DNA of 64,000 nucleotides, taken from NCBI GenBank assembly GCA_017524615.1, contig JAFXVJ010000043.1, forward strand, positions 1 through 64,000, in the 5' to 3' direction. A program made the position numbers and the translations under genes. This stretch comes from Clostridia bacterium (GTDB taxonomy: Bacteria > Bacillota > Clostridia > Christensenellales > Aristaeellaceae). Below, one piece after another: positions 8,791 to 17,704 of the stretch (position 1 is its first letter; each line of letters begins with the position of its first letter). The notes beneath the pieces were generated by a model that did no database searches, was not told the origin of the DNA, and saw only the letters and a list, made by a program, of their open reading frames with translations.

Positions 8791-10119
8791 TCATTGGCAC
8801 AGTTCCGTAACGCCCTTGGGGGTAATGAGCGCGTACAGCAGACGCGCGCGGGGAGCGGGATCGGGAGATAAGGTCAGCGTGTCCAGAATGCGGCTTTCCG
8901 CCTCCCGGGCGCTCGTTTCATCTTTGGCATGCAGGGTGCAGATCACATCGCCCTTTTCGATCCGGTCGCCGATGCGCTTTTCCATCACAAAACCCACCGC
9001 GGGGTCGATGGGATCTTCCTTGCGCACGCGGCCGGCGCCCATGCGCTGCGCGGCCAGGCCCAGGGCTGTGCCGTTGACATGGGACAGGTACCCCGCGGTT
9101 TTGGCGATGACAGGGCGGATGTACGGCGCGCGGGGCAGGAGAGAAGGATCATCGCACACGGCGCTGTCGCCGCCCTGGGCGGTGATCATTTCCTTCAGCT
9201 TCCTCAGGCCTGCGCCGCTCTCCAGCGCTTCGGCCAGCATTTTCTGGGCCGCTTCTTCCGAATCGGCCACGCCGCTGGCCACCAGCATCTGGGCCCCCAG
9301 GAACAGGGATACGGTTTTCAGCGGCCCGCCGGCGCGGCCCGCCAGGACGTCGATGGCCTCGCGGACCTCCAGGGCGTTGCCCACGTGGGACCCCAGGGGC
9401 TCCTCCATCCCGGACACCACGGCGATGACGCTGCGCCCGGCGTGGGCGCCAATATCCACCATGGCCTGCGCCAATTGAATGGAGGCTTCCACCGTGGGCA
9501 TCAAGGCGCCGGAGCCGGCTTTCACATCCAGCACGATGGCCCGTGCGCCGGCGGCAAATTTCTTGCTCAGGATGCTGCTGACGATCAGCGGGATAGAATC
9601 CACCGTGGCGGTCACGTCCCGGAGGGCATAGAGCCGCTTGTCCGCCGGCGCTAACTGGGCGCTTTGCCCCACCACGGCACAGCCCACCCGCCGCACGATG
9701 GACACGAACTCTTCCTCCGGCAGACTGACCCGGAAACCGGCGATGCTTTCCAGCTTATCCACTGTGCCCCCGGTGTGGCCCAGGCCCCGGCCGCTCATTT
9801 TCAGCACTTTGCCGCCGCAGGCTGCTACCAGCGGCGCCAGGATCAGGGTGGTGGTGTCGCCCACGCCGCCGGTGGAATGCTTATCCACCGGCACGCCGCC
9901 CACCTGGGGCGACAGCATGTCCCCGGACCGGGCCATGGCCATGGTCAAATCGGCAGTCTCCCGGGCGTCCATGCCGTTCAGACGGATGGCCATCAGCAGC
10001 GCGGCCAGCTGATAATCCGGCAGCGTGCCGTCCGCGGCGCCCCGGACGAAAAACTCGATTTGTTCCTTCGTCAGGGCTTTTTTTCGCTTTTTATCCTCAA
10101 GAACAGACAAAATATCCAT
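8791..10119 (-). CDS. pdp: Pyrimidine-nucleoside phosphorylase
   Basis: A 442-residue cytoplasmic enzyme of the thymidine/pyrimidine phosphorylase family. It splits uridine, thymidine or deoxyuridine with phosphate into a base and a (deoxy)ribose 1-phosphate. Family signatures are VDKHSTGGVGDTTT (about 78-91, phosphate site), SGRGLGHTGGTVDKLE (about 108-123), and KFAAGARAIVLDVKAGSGA in the core. The length is typical of Bacillus-type Pdp. The promoter lies directly upstream. The gene is followed closely by three envelope genes, an odd partner set for a salvage enzyme. Thymidine versus broad pyrimidine specificity cannot be settled by eye. Confidence 0.95.
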   Translation of the reverse strand: MDILSVLEDKKRKKALTKEQIEFFVRGAADGTLPDYQLAALLMAIRLNGMDARETADLTMAMARSGDMLSPQVGGVPVDKHSTGGVGDTTTLILAPLVAACGGKVLKMSGRGLGHTGGTVDKLESIAGFRVSLPEEEFVSIVRRVGCAVVGQSAQLAPADKRLYALRDVTATVDSIPLIVSSILSKKFAAGARAIVLDVKAGSGALMPTVEASIQLAQAMVDIGAHAGRSVIAVVSGMEEPLGSHVGNALEVREAIDVLAGRAGGPLKTVSLFLGAQMLVASGVADSEEAAQKMLAEALESGAGLRKLKEMITAQGGDSAVCDDPSLLPRAPYIRPVIAKTAGYLSHVNGTALGLAAQRMGAGRVRKEDPIDPAVGFVMEKRIGDRIEKGDVICTLHAKDETSAREAESRILDTLTLSPDPAPRARLLYALITPKGVTELCQ

Positions 10120-10152
10120 AGAAAACCTTCCTTATAATGATAATACAAACAC

Positions 10153-10181
10153 AGTATAGCATATTTCTTCGTTTCCGTAAA
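10153..10181 (-). promoter_or_regulatory. Sigma-A promoter for pdp
   Basis: On the minus strand, TTTACG (10181-10176), a 17-bp spacer, and TATACT (10158-10153), about 35 bp upstream of the pdp start. Confidence 0.75.
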
Positions 10182-10234
10182 GTGAATATGAAGCATTGTG
10201 CACCGAAAATGTTGTAACAATTTCAAAAAAACAC

Positions 10235-10263
10235 TTGACCCTGTAACAGAAATGTAATACAAT
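10235..10263 (+). promoter_or_regulatory. Sigma-A promoter for the large SH3b protein
   Basis: TTGACC, a 17-bp spacer, and TACAAT. It leaves a leader of about 100 bases before the start at 10369. Confidence 0.8.
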
Positions 10264-10368
10264 GCATGTGAGGTAATGTACTCTTTTTTGGCATGGTCTC
10301 ACACGCGCCGGGACAGGCCCAGGCGCATATCCAATAAAAATCATGATTTGGATGGGGTGTCAGAACGT

Positions 10369-13300
10369 ATGAAGCAAGCTGGAAGAATGAATCGGTTCCT
10401 TTCCATGGTGCTGCTGGCGGCCATGGTGCTGTCGCTGCTGCCCGGCCAGGCCCTGGCCACGGGGGAGCAGTACGGCTATCTGGTGATCAACAACAGCAGC
10501 AAAAACCGGGTTGTCAACTTCCGCCGTCTGCCCAACACCAACGACAACACCAATTATCCCATCGCCCAGATCCCCGAATTCTGGGTGGTGGAGATTCTGG
10601 GGGATGTGACGCAGAACGGCATTCCCTGGAAGCAGGTGCGCGTGAATGTGAACACAAGCGGAACCGGCGCGGCCCAATATGAAACGGGCTACATCATGGC
10701 AACCTTTGTGCAGGCCATGACGGCGGCGGAACAGACGGAATGGCTGAAGCATCCCACCAGCAGCTTCACTCCGGCCGCGCCCGCCACGGAAGCCGAAACG
10801 GCGCCCGCGCCCAGCACGTCCGAGGGCTATGTGCGCACCATCGTGGACAAGGTGAACCTGCGCAAGACCCCGGGCGGCAAGGTGCTCAACGAAAACAACA
10901 AGATTCCTCTGGGCACCGTGCTGGCCTATTACCAGATCGAATATGCCGATAATTACCACTGGGCCAAGGTGGTATACAACGGCATGACCGGTTATATCCG
11001 CACCGACTGCATCGCCTACAGCGACGCCAGCGGCAATTTGATCAGCTCCATTTCCACCCCCTCTGTGGTGGTGGTGGATCCCACCTCCACGGCTCTGGAA
11101 GTGGACCCCAAGGGCACCTACGGCAAGGTGCTGGTGGGCAATGTGCTTTTCCGCAAAAAGCCCAGCACCAACGCTGATTTCTGGACCCGCCTGCCCGCCG
11201 ACTGGATCATGGAAGTGCTGGGCACCGAAATCAGCGAGGGTATCAAGTGGTATAAGGTGCGGGGTGGCATCCCCACCAACCGGGTGGCCACCTACACCGG
11301 CTATATTCATCCGAACTTCTTCACCCTGGTCGAAAATCCGTCCAATAGCGGTTCTACCACCGCGCTGACGCTGAGCAAGTACGCCGTGGTCACCGTGGGC
11401 GGCACCAACCTGCGCCAGACCCCCGGCGGCGCCACACTGACCGCGCTGGCGGCCAACAAGGTGGTCAACGTGATTTCGGCGCCCGCCGGCAATACCGCCA
11501 GTGACTGGTATTATGTGGAACTGAACGGCGTTTACGGCTATCTGCCGGCCACGTCCCTGCGGGTGCTGTATACCGCGGAATTGAGCAGCTATACCTTGCC
11601 GGCCGCGCCCGCTTCCTCTTCCGGCTCTTCTGTGCCCGCCACGGGCGGCGGCTATGTGAAATTGGTGCTGGACAAGGTGAATATCCGCAAAACGCCGGGC
11701 GGCACCTCCCTGACCCCCACCGACGCCTCCAAACTGGCGGTGGGCACCATCCTGGCTTACACCGGCAGCCCCGAGGTCAACGGCAGTTATACCTGGGTGC
11801 TGGTCACGTATAAGGGCATCACCGGCTATGTGCGGTCCGACTGCTACACCTATTGCGACGCCAGCGGCAATCCCGTCGCGGCCCCCACGGTGGTAACGCC
11901 GGGCTCCGGTTCCGGTTCCTCCTCCTCCAGCTCCGCCGTCGCTTCCCAGGGCTATATCAAGCTGATCCGCGGCGGCGTCAATGTGCGCACCAGCCCCTGG
12001 GGCGCTTCCATGGGCCAATTGGACCGCTATACCGTGCTGCCTTACTTCAGCGTGAAAAAGTATCTGAGCGGCAATGAAGACTGGTATGAGGTGTATGCCA
12101 GCCAGTTCGGCTCCTACGGCTACGTCCTGAGCACGATGGCTGTGGTATGCAACGCCGACGGCAGCACCGGCGTCATCAAGCCCACCACCCCCACTGTTCC
12201 CGTCACCACCACCGGCTATGTGGCCACCAGCGCTTCCTCCGTGTGGCTGCGGGCCAAGCCGGAAACCGACGCCGAAACCGTGGGCCAGGTCGCCAAGAAG
12301 GGCACCGTGCTCAAAATGGTGGGCGCACCCGTCAAGGGCAATAACAACCAGTACACCTGGTATGCCGTGCAGACCAGCAACAACGTGAACGCCTATATCC
12401 GCGGCGATTTCGCCTATCAGCTGGCCGATTGGCAGATTGCGTATTATAACGCCCACGGCACCGCGCCGACCCCCACTCCCGGTCCGCAGGGCCAGGACAT
12501 CACCATGAGCAATTTCATCCAGCTCACGGCGGATAAGGTGTATCTGCGGGCCACGCCCAGCACCATGGCCGCCACCTTCGGCCAGGTCAACAAGGGCACC
12601 GTGCTGCAGTTCTACGCCTCCGAAACTGTCGGCAAGATCACGTGGTATAAGGTGCTGTATAACGGCCAGTATGCCTGGATCCACGGCAATTTCGCCAAGG
12701 TGCTCACCCAGGCGGAATACGCCGCCCTGGATGTGAAGCCCACCGCCACCGTGACCAGCGCGCCGACCGCCACCGTTATCAGCGATTCTTCTCTCGGCGA
12801 TATGGCGATCACCACCGCGCCCACCGTGCGCATCCGCGCCAGCGCCTCCATGACCGGCAAGGAATTGGTGATGGTGAACAAGAAGGGCACCGCGCTGGGC
12901 TATCTGGGCCAATATGTGGCCGACGCTTCGGGCACCTTCTTCTGGTTCAACGTGAGCTACAAGGGCGTCAACGGCTGGATGCACGGCAACTTTGTCAAGG
13001 TGCTCACCCAGGCGGAAAAACAGGCCTATGAGTCCACCGGCACCGTGGATACCACCATCCCCACCACCTTCCGAAACCTGAGCAAGGGCTCCACCGGCGA
13101 GGATGTGAAGAGCTTGCAGCAGAAGCTGGTGCAGCTGGGCTACCTGGCGGCCAACCAGGTCAGCGGCAGCTACCTGACCACCACTGAAAACGCCGTTATT
13201 GCTTTCCAGAAGGCCAATAAGCTCACCGTGGACGGCATCGCGGGCCAGAAGACCCAGGCGGCCATCTACGCCGCCGCCGCGGGCAATTCCGGCAACACCA

Positions 13301-13860
13301 CGCCCAGCGGAGGCACCAAGGGCGCCAATAACGCCGGCAGCTCCACCGTGGCCGTCCTGTATCCCGTGGAAAAGATCGACTGGTTTACCGGCGGCATCCG
13401 CAGCCTCTGGGGTGTGGGCAAGGTGGCCGTGATCACCGACGTGTACACTGGCATTTCCTTCCGGGCGCAGCGGCTCTACGGTGACAATCATGCCGACTGC
13501 GAGCCCCTGACCACCGCCGATACCGCCGCTATCTGCAAGATCTACGGCGTCAGCACGCCCCAGCAAATCTCTGATCAGGAGCAGAAATTGCAGTCCTATC
13601 GCCGCCGTCCCCTGTGGGTCACCATCGGCGGACGCACCTTCGCGGCCTCCATGTACGGCATTCCCCATAATTTCGCCGGAGACCGCATCCCGGACAACGG
13701 CTACAACGGCCAGTTCTGCGTGCACTTCACCAACAGCATGACGCACGGCAGCGGCTCCCTGCCTGCGCAGGTGGATCCGGATGCCAGCTACAACAACTAT
13801 TTCGGCCATCAGAGTGCGATCAATTATGCGTACACGCACTCCATCACCGGCACGAAATAA
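10369..13860 (+). CDS. Secreted multi-SH3b, peptidoglycan-binding protein with a conserved C-terminal domain
   Basis: A 1163-residue protein starting MKQAGRMNRFLS, with a signal peptide ending near ALA. I count nine SH3-like modules between about residue 30 and 885, most with the core V.LR..P. These are joined by Ser/Pro/Thr linkers. A PG_binding_1 domain follows (LSKGSTGEDVKSLQQKLVQL, about 903-970). The final 160 residues (IDWFTGGIRSLWGVG onward) carry HADCEPLTTADT and FCVHFTNSMTHG, a Cys/His/Asp-rich block I have seen on other Clostridia wall proteins but whose activity I cannot name. The start was chosen for GGATGGGGTG upstream. The role is probably wall binding, with the last domain acting on the wall. 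Confidence 0.88.
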   Translation: MKQAGRMNRFLSMVLLAAMVLSLLPGQALATGEQYGYLVINNSSKNRVVNFRRLPNTNDNTNYPIAQIPEFWVVEILGDVTQNGIPWKQVRVNVNTSGTGAAQYETGYIMATFVQAMTAAEQTEWLKHPTSSFTPAAPATEAETAPAPSTSEGYVRTIVDKVNLRKTPGGKVLNENNKIPLGTVLAYYQIEYADNYHWAKVVYNGMTGYIRTDCIAYSDASGNLISSISTPSVVVVDPTSTALEVDPKGTYGKVLVGNVLFRKKPSTNADFWTRLPADWIMEVLGTEISEGIKWYKVRGGIPTNRVATYTGYIHPNFFTLVENPSNSGSTTALTLSKYAVVTVGGTNLRQTPGGATLTALAANKVVNVISAPAGNTASDWYYVELNGVYGYLPATSLRVLYTAELSSYTLPAAPASSSGSSVPATGGGYVKLVLDKVNIRKTPGGTSLTPTDASKLAVGTILAYTGSPEVNGSYTWVLVTYKGITGYVRSDCYTYCDASGNPVAAPTVVTPGSGSGSSSSSSAVASQGYIKLIRGGVNVRTSPWGASMGQLDRYTVLPYFSVKKYLSGNEDWYEVYASQFGSYGYVLSTMAVVCNADGSTGVIKPTTPTVPVTTTGYVATSASSVWLRAKPETDAETVGQVAKKGTVLKMVGAPVKGNNNQYTWYAVQTSNNVNAYIRGDFAYQLADWQIAYYNAHGTAPTPTPGPQGQDITMSNFIQLTADKVYLRATPSTMAATFGQVNKGTVLQFYASETVGKITWYKVLYNGQYAWIHGNFAKVLTQAEYAALDVKPTATVTSAPTATVISDSSLGDMAITTAPTVRIRASASMTGKELVMVNKKGTALGYLGQYVADASGTFFWFNVSYKGVNGWMHGNFVKVLTQAEKQAYESTGTVDTTIPTTFRNLSKGSTGEDVKSLQQKLVQLGYLAANQVSGSYLTTTENAVIAFQKANKLTVDGIAGQKTQAAIYAAAAGNSGNTTPSGGTKGANNAGSSTVAVLYPVEKIDWFTGGIRSLWGVGKVAVITDVYTGISFRAQRLYGDNHADCEPLTTADTAAICKIYGVSTPQQISDQEQKLQSYRRRPLWVTIGGRTFAASMYGIPHNFAGDRIPDNGYNGQFCVHFTNSMTHGSGSLPAQVDPDASYNNYFGHQSAINYAYTHSITGTK

Positions 13861-13869
13861 CGTACATGC

Positions 13870-15123
13870 ATGAAACATAACGATGTGATCGTCATCGGCG
13901 GGGGCGCGGCGGGTTTGACCGCCGCGCTTTCCGCATCGGGGCAGGGCGCCCGGGTGACCGTTCTGGAATCCGCTCCCCGGGTGGGCCGCAAGATCCTGGC
14001 CAGCGGCAACGGCCGGTGCAACTTGGCCAATACGGGCGAAATGAATTATCCCGGCGGCGGGGCCCTGGCCCGGCAGACGCTGGCAAAATGCCCGCCGGCA
14101 CAGGTGCTGGCTTTCTTCCATGGCCTGGGCCTGATCACGGCGGAGGAGGAAGGCGGCAGGGTGTATCCCGGCTGCGGCCAGGCCGCCGCGGTGCTGGATG
14201 TGCTTCGGGGCGAAATCGCCCGGCGGAGCATCCCTGTGCTCTGCGATACCCCGGCGCTGCGGCTGGAGCCTGCGCAGGCAGGCATCCGGGTGCATACGAA
14301 GACGGGCGTTTTCAGCGCCCGCGCCGTTGTCTGCGCCTGCGGGGGCATGGCCGGCGGCAAACTGGGCCACGACGGCGGCGCGTATCGGCTGCTGACCGAT
14401 CTTGGGCACACCCTGATCCCGCCCCGGCCCGCCCTGTCACCGCTGATCGCGGAAAAAGGCGCGGTGAAGGGCCTGAGCGGCCTGCGGCTGCCCGCCATCC
14501 TCACCCTGTGCCGGATCACGTCCGGAAAGCCGGAACCGCTGATGCGGCCCAGCCAGGGCGAAGCGCTGTTCACCGATTACGGGGTCAGCGGCGTCTGCGC
14601 CATGGAGCTGGCCCGGCGCGCTGGCGAGGAGCAGAAGCAAACCGGCGCGTGGCCCATCCTGTATATGGATTTTTCGCCCATGCTGGGCCTGTGCCCCCGC
14701 GTTTACGGCTGGGCGGAGGTCAGCGCCGATCCCTTCCGGCATGTGAAGGCCGCCCAGGCATTGCTGGAATCCAGGCGGCATATGCTGCCGGAGGAGGATG
14801 TGCTGCGGGGCCTACTTCCCCGGGTGCTGGCGGAACGGCTGCGGGGATTCGGCCTGCCCGCGCTGGCCAGGCAGCTTACGGCGTTCCCGGTGCCGCTCGC
14901 CGGCGTAAGGGGCTTTGAATACGCCCAGGTCACTGCCGGCGGCATAGCCTGCGATGATTTCGACGGCGAAACGCTTTGCTCCCGCCTGGTCCCCGGCCTC
15001 TATGCCGCCGGGGAAATGCTGGATGTGGACGGCGCCTGCGGCGGCTTTAACCTCCAATTTGCCTTTGCCTCCGGCCTGATCGCCGGAGAAAACGCCGCGC
15101 GCTTTGCCCTGCGAAAAAGCTGA
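13870..15123 (+). CDS. NAD(P)/FAD-dependent oxidoreductase, HI0933/YhiN family
   Basis: A 417-residue flavoprotein. It has the N-terminal dinucleotide motif VIVIGGGAAGLTAALSA, the family signature GRKILASGNGRCNLAN near residue 40, and a C-terminal FAD loop (GLYAAGEMLDVDGACGGFN, about 377-395). The family is widespread, and its substrate is unsettled. The gene begins 9 bases after the SH3b gene stop, with no clear ribosome site of its own, so it probably depends on coupling. Confidence 0.93.
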   Translation: MKHNDVIVIGGGAAGLTAALSASGQGARVTVLESAPRVGRKILASGNGRCNLANTGEMNYPGGGALARQTLAKCPPAQVLAFFHGLGLITAEEEGGRVYPGCGQAAAVLDVLRGEIARRSIPVLCDTPALRLEPAQAGIRVHTKTGVFSARAVVCACGGMAGGKLGHDGGAYRLLTDLGHTLIPPRPALSPLIAEKGAVKGLSGLRLPAILTLCRITSGKPEPLMRPSQGEALFTDYGVSGVCAMELARRAGEEQKQTGAWPILYMDFSPMLGLCPRVYGWAEVSADPFRHVKAAQALLESRRHMLPEEDVLRGLLPRVLAERLRGFGLPALARQLTAFPVPLAGVRGFEYAQVTAGGIACDDFDGETLCSRLVPGLYAAGEMLDVDGACGGFNLQFAFASGLIAGENAARFALRKS

Positions 15124-15165
15124 ATGCGGCACGTCACCATATTCAAATCATCCGGAGGTGAAAAC

Positions 15166-15768
15166 ATGTCTGATTCCTTCGTCACCCTCAAGCCCGGCAC
15201 CCTGCTGGCGCCCGTTCCCGCGGTGATGGTTTCCTGCGCCCGGATGGGAGAAAAGCCCAACATCATCACCCTGGCCTGGGTGGGCACGGTGAATTCCGAG
15301 CCGCCCATGTGCTCCGTTTCCGTCCGGAAGGAGCGCTTTTCCCATGACATCATCCGGGATTCCGGGGAATTCGTGATCAATCTGGTGGGCGAGGATCAAT
15401 TGAAGGCCACGGATTTCTGCGGCGTGAAATCGGGCCGGGATGTAGACAAATTCGCTTCCTGCGGCCTGACGCCCGCTCCGGTGGAAGGCTTCACGGCCCC
15501 CGCCATTGCGGAATGCCCCATGTATCTGGCCTGCCGGGTCACGTCCGTGCAGGAGCTGGGCAGCCATGACCTGTTCCTGGGCGTGATCGAAAAGGTGGGC
15601 GTGAAAGCCGGCCTGATGGATGGCCAGGGCAAGCTGGATTTTGGCAGAATGAAGCTGATTGCTTACAACCACGGCGTTTATTATGCCCTGGGGCAGGCGC
15701 TGGGCTTCTTTGGCTTCTCCGTGGCCGCTCCGGACGTGCTGGAGCGGCGGATGAAGGGGATCAGATAG
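15166..15768 (+). CDS. Flavin reductase-like, FMN-binding domain protein
   Basis: A 200-residue protein of the flavin-reductase-like family (split beta-barrel). The pattern is PNIITLAWVGTVNSEPPMCSVSVRK near residues 29-53, then the FVINLVGEDQ and SGRDVDKF segments. Members bind FMN and use NAD(P)H to reduce flavin or other acceptors. GGAGGTG at 15153 sets the start at this ATG. It lies 42 bases after the flavoprotein gene, so the two may share a transcript and redox chemistry. The substrate is unknown. Confidence 0.9.
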   Translation: MSDSFVTLKPGTLLAPVPAVMVSCARMGEKPNIITLAWVGTVNSEPPMCSVSVRKERFSHDIIRDSGEFVINLVGEDQLKATDFCGVKSGRDVDKFASCGLTPAPVEGFTAPAIAECPMYLACRVTSVQELGSHDLFLGVIEKVGVKAGLMDGQGKLDFGRMKLIAYNHGVYYALGQALGFFGFSVAAPDVLERRMKGIR

Positions 15769-15782
15769 AAAACCCCTATCTG

Positions 15783-15841
15783 TGATCCTGCCAGCGTTGG
15801 CCCCTGCCGCGCCGGCGGCGGATACGTGCGCATGCAGGATC
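15783..15841 (+). other. Inverted repeat in the dnaX leader
   Basis: GATCCTGC and GCAGGATC enclose about 43 GC-rich bases just upstream of dnaX. It may be a structured leader or an upstream transcript end. It lacks the SRP RNA apical motif. Confidence 0.35.
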
Positions 15842-15876
15842 GGTAAACGGGAACCACTCACGCGGAGGGAAGAAAC

Positions 15877-17481
15877 GTGTATCAAGCCTTATACCGGGTC
15901 TGGCGGCCCAAGACGTTTTCGGAGATGGTGGGCCAGGAGGCCATCGTGCGCACGCTGCGCAACCAGGTCATGTCCGGCCGCATCGCCCACGCCTATCTGT
16001 TCTGCGGCAGCCGGGGCACCGGCAAAACCAGCGCCGCCCGCATCCTCACCCGGGCCATCAACTGCGAGCATCCGCAGAACGGCGATCCCTGCGGGGAATG
16101 CGCCAGCTGCAAAACCATCGAGTCCGGCGCGTCCTTCGACGTGTACGAAATGGACGCGGCCAGCAACAGCCGGGTGGAGGAGATTCGCGATCTGTTGGAA
16201 AAGGTGGATTACCCGCCCCAGTTCGGCAAGTATAAAGTGTACATCATCGACGAAGTGCACATGCTGTCCAACGCGGCCTTTAACGCCCTGCTCAAAACTC
16301 TGGAGGAGCCGCCGGAATACATGGTGTTCATCCTGGCCACCACCGAGCCGCAAAAGCTGCCCGCCACCATCCTCAGCCGCTGCCAGCGGTACGACTTCGG
16401 CCGGTATTCCGAGGATGAAATCAGCGGCCATTTGAAAACGGTGGTGGAAAAAAGCGGAGCGCAAGCCGAACCGGAAGCGCTTGCCATGATCGCCCGGGCG
16501 GCGGAGGGCGGCATGCGCGACGCCCTGTCCATCCTGGATATGTGCATGGGCGCGGGCGACAGAATCACCGAGGAGCATGTCCGCGCGGCTCTGGGCACGG
16601 CGGACCGGGCCTTTCTGTTTTCCTTTGCCGACGCCCTGGCCCAAAGAGAAGCGGGGGAGGCCCTGCGGCTCATTGAGGAATTGATGCGCAGCGGGCGGGA
16701 TGTGCAGGTGTTTCTGAAGGATTTTTCAGCCCATCTCCGGCTGCTGATGGCGTCTCTTTTGTGCCGTCAGGGGGAGGCGCTGCCCGGCGTCAGCGGGGAA
16801 AACGCCAAACGATATCTGGATCAGGCCCGGGAGTTTTCTCAGGAGCGGCTGCTGAGGATGATCGACCTGTGCATGCACGCGGAGGCGGACACCCGCTGGG
16901 CCGCTTCCGGCCGATCGGTGCTGGAGATTTTCGCCCTGCGGTGCTGTGAGCAGCCGGAGGAGCGGGATTATGAAGCGCTGCTGGAGCGGCTGGCCGAAAT
17001 GGAAAAGAAACTGGCCGATCTGGAGAAAAACGGTGTGCGGGCCGCATCCCCCGTCCCAAAACGCGAAACGGAAAAAGCGCCCAAGCCCGCCCCGCCCGCG
17101 CCCCGGCCCATGGCCGAGACGCCGATGCCGGATAGCGGCAAGGCGCCCAAGGACGTGTGGAACGATGCCCTGAAATACCTGAAAAAGTCGGAGCCCGCCT
17201 TGTTCGGGCCCCTGTCACGGGCCCGCTACGGCGGGTATCAGGAGGGCGTGTACCGGGCGCTGTTCGCCCCCGGGGAGGAGATATTCCAGACCATGCTGGC
17301 CGCCCCGGAGCGCAAAGCCAAGGTGGAAAACGCGCTGAAGCAGTGCGGCGGCGGGGAAGCGCGGTTCGAGCCCCTTTCCCAGGGCGCGCCTGCGGACCCG
17401 GACGCGGACAAGCGGGAAGAAAAGCAGCTTTCCGGCCTGATCGACATGTTCGGCCGGGACAAGGTGCAGATCGACGAATGA
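15877..17481 (+). CDS. dnaX: DNA polymerase III subunit gamma/tau
   Basis: A 534-residue clamp-loader ATPase, starting at GTG after GGAGGGAAG. It opens the sliding clamp and loads it at primed DNA. Walker A is GSRGTGKT (44-51). A Cys4 zinc module follows (C..P.NGDPCGECASC, about 64-79), then Walker B IIDEVH, sensor 1 LATTEPQKLPATILSRCQ, and the helical lid. A Pro-rich linker (about 400-425) leads to a tau-like C-terminal domain. The usual Firmicutes partners ybaB and recR do not follow it. Confidence 0.96.
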   Translation: MYQALYRVWRPKTFSEMVGQEAIVRTLRNQVMSGRIAHAYLFCGSRGTGKTSAARILTRAINCEHPQNGDPCGECASCKTIESGASFDVYEMDAASNSRVEEIRDLLEKVDYPPQFGKYKVYIIDEVHMLSNAAFNALLKTLEEPPEYMVFILATTEPQKLPATILSRCQRYDFGRYSEDEISGHLKTVVEKSGAQAEPEALAMIARAAEGGMRDALSILDMCMGAGDRITEEHVRAALGTADRAFLFSFADALAQREAGEALRLIEELMRSGRDVQVFLKDFSAHLRLLMASLLCRQGEALPGVSGENAKRYLDQAREFSQERLLRMIDLCMHAEADTRWAASGRSVLEIFALRCCEQPEERDYEALLERLAEMEKKLADLEKNGVRAASPVPKRETEKAPKPAPPAPRPMAETPMPDSGKAPKDVWNDALKYLKKSEPALFGPLSRARYGGYQEGVYRALFAPGEEIFQTMLAAPERKAKVENALKQCGGGEARFEPLSQGAPADPDADKREEKQLSGLIDMFGRDKVQIDE

Positions 17482-17500
17482 GGCGGGAATAAAACCGCCT
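17481..17500 (+). terminator. Possible weak hairpin at the dnaX 3' end
   Basis: AGGCGG and CCGCCT surround an A-rich loop, with a longer interrupted GAATG/CATTC outer stem. No T-run follows, so termination is doubtful. Confidence 0.3.
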
Positions 17501-17635
17501 GTCCATTCGTTGATAGGGGGAGAGGGCTCCTACGCTCATCGATGAGGGCGGGTGAAGCAGGGATGAGGGCATTACGGCCGATCCTTCTTCACGCAAGCCG
17601 CTTTCCTCCGTCTGCCGCCCTCCCGTTTTCTTTCG

Positions 17636-17664
17636 TTGATCCGCATAGGATATGTCAACATACT
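17636..17664 (+). promoter_or_regulatory. Probable promoter for the membrane protein at 17705
   Basis: TTGATC, a 17-bp spacer, and CATACT, ending 40 bp upstream of the start codon. Confidence 0.55.
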
Positions 17665-17704
17665 GTTTTTACCTGATCGCCCGGATCGGGGAAAGGAGCT
17701 TGCC

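Noticed and set aside
10360..14409. Long minus-strand open frame across the SH3b gene
   Set aside because: It is antisense to a gene with a promoter, signal peptide and clear domains, and its own translation is low-complexity.
15769..15876. SRP (scr) RNA upstream of dnaX, as in many Firmicutes
   Set aside because: The conserved GGAAGCAGC-type apical loop is missing and the space is too short for the usual structure with its own promoter.
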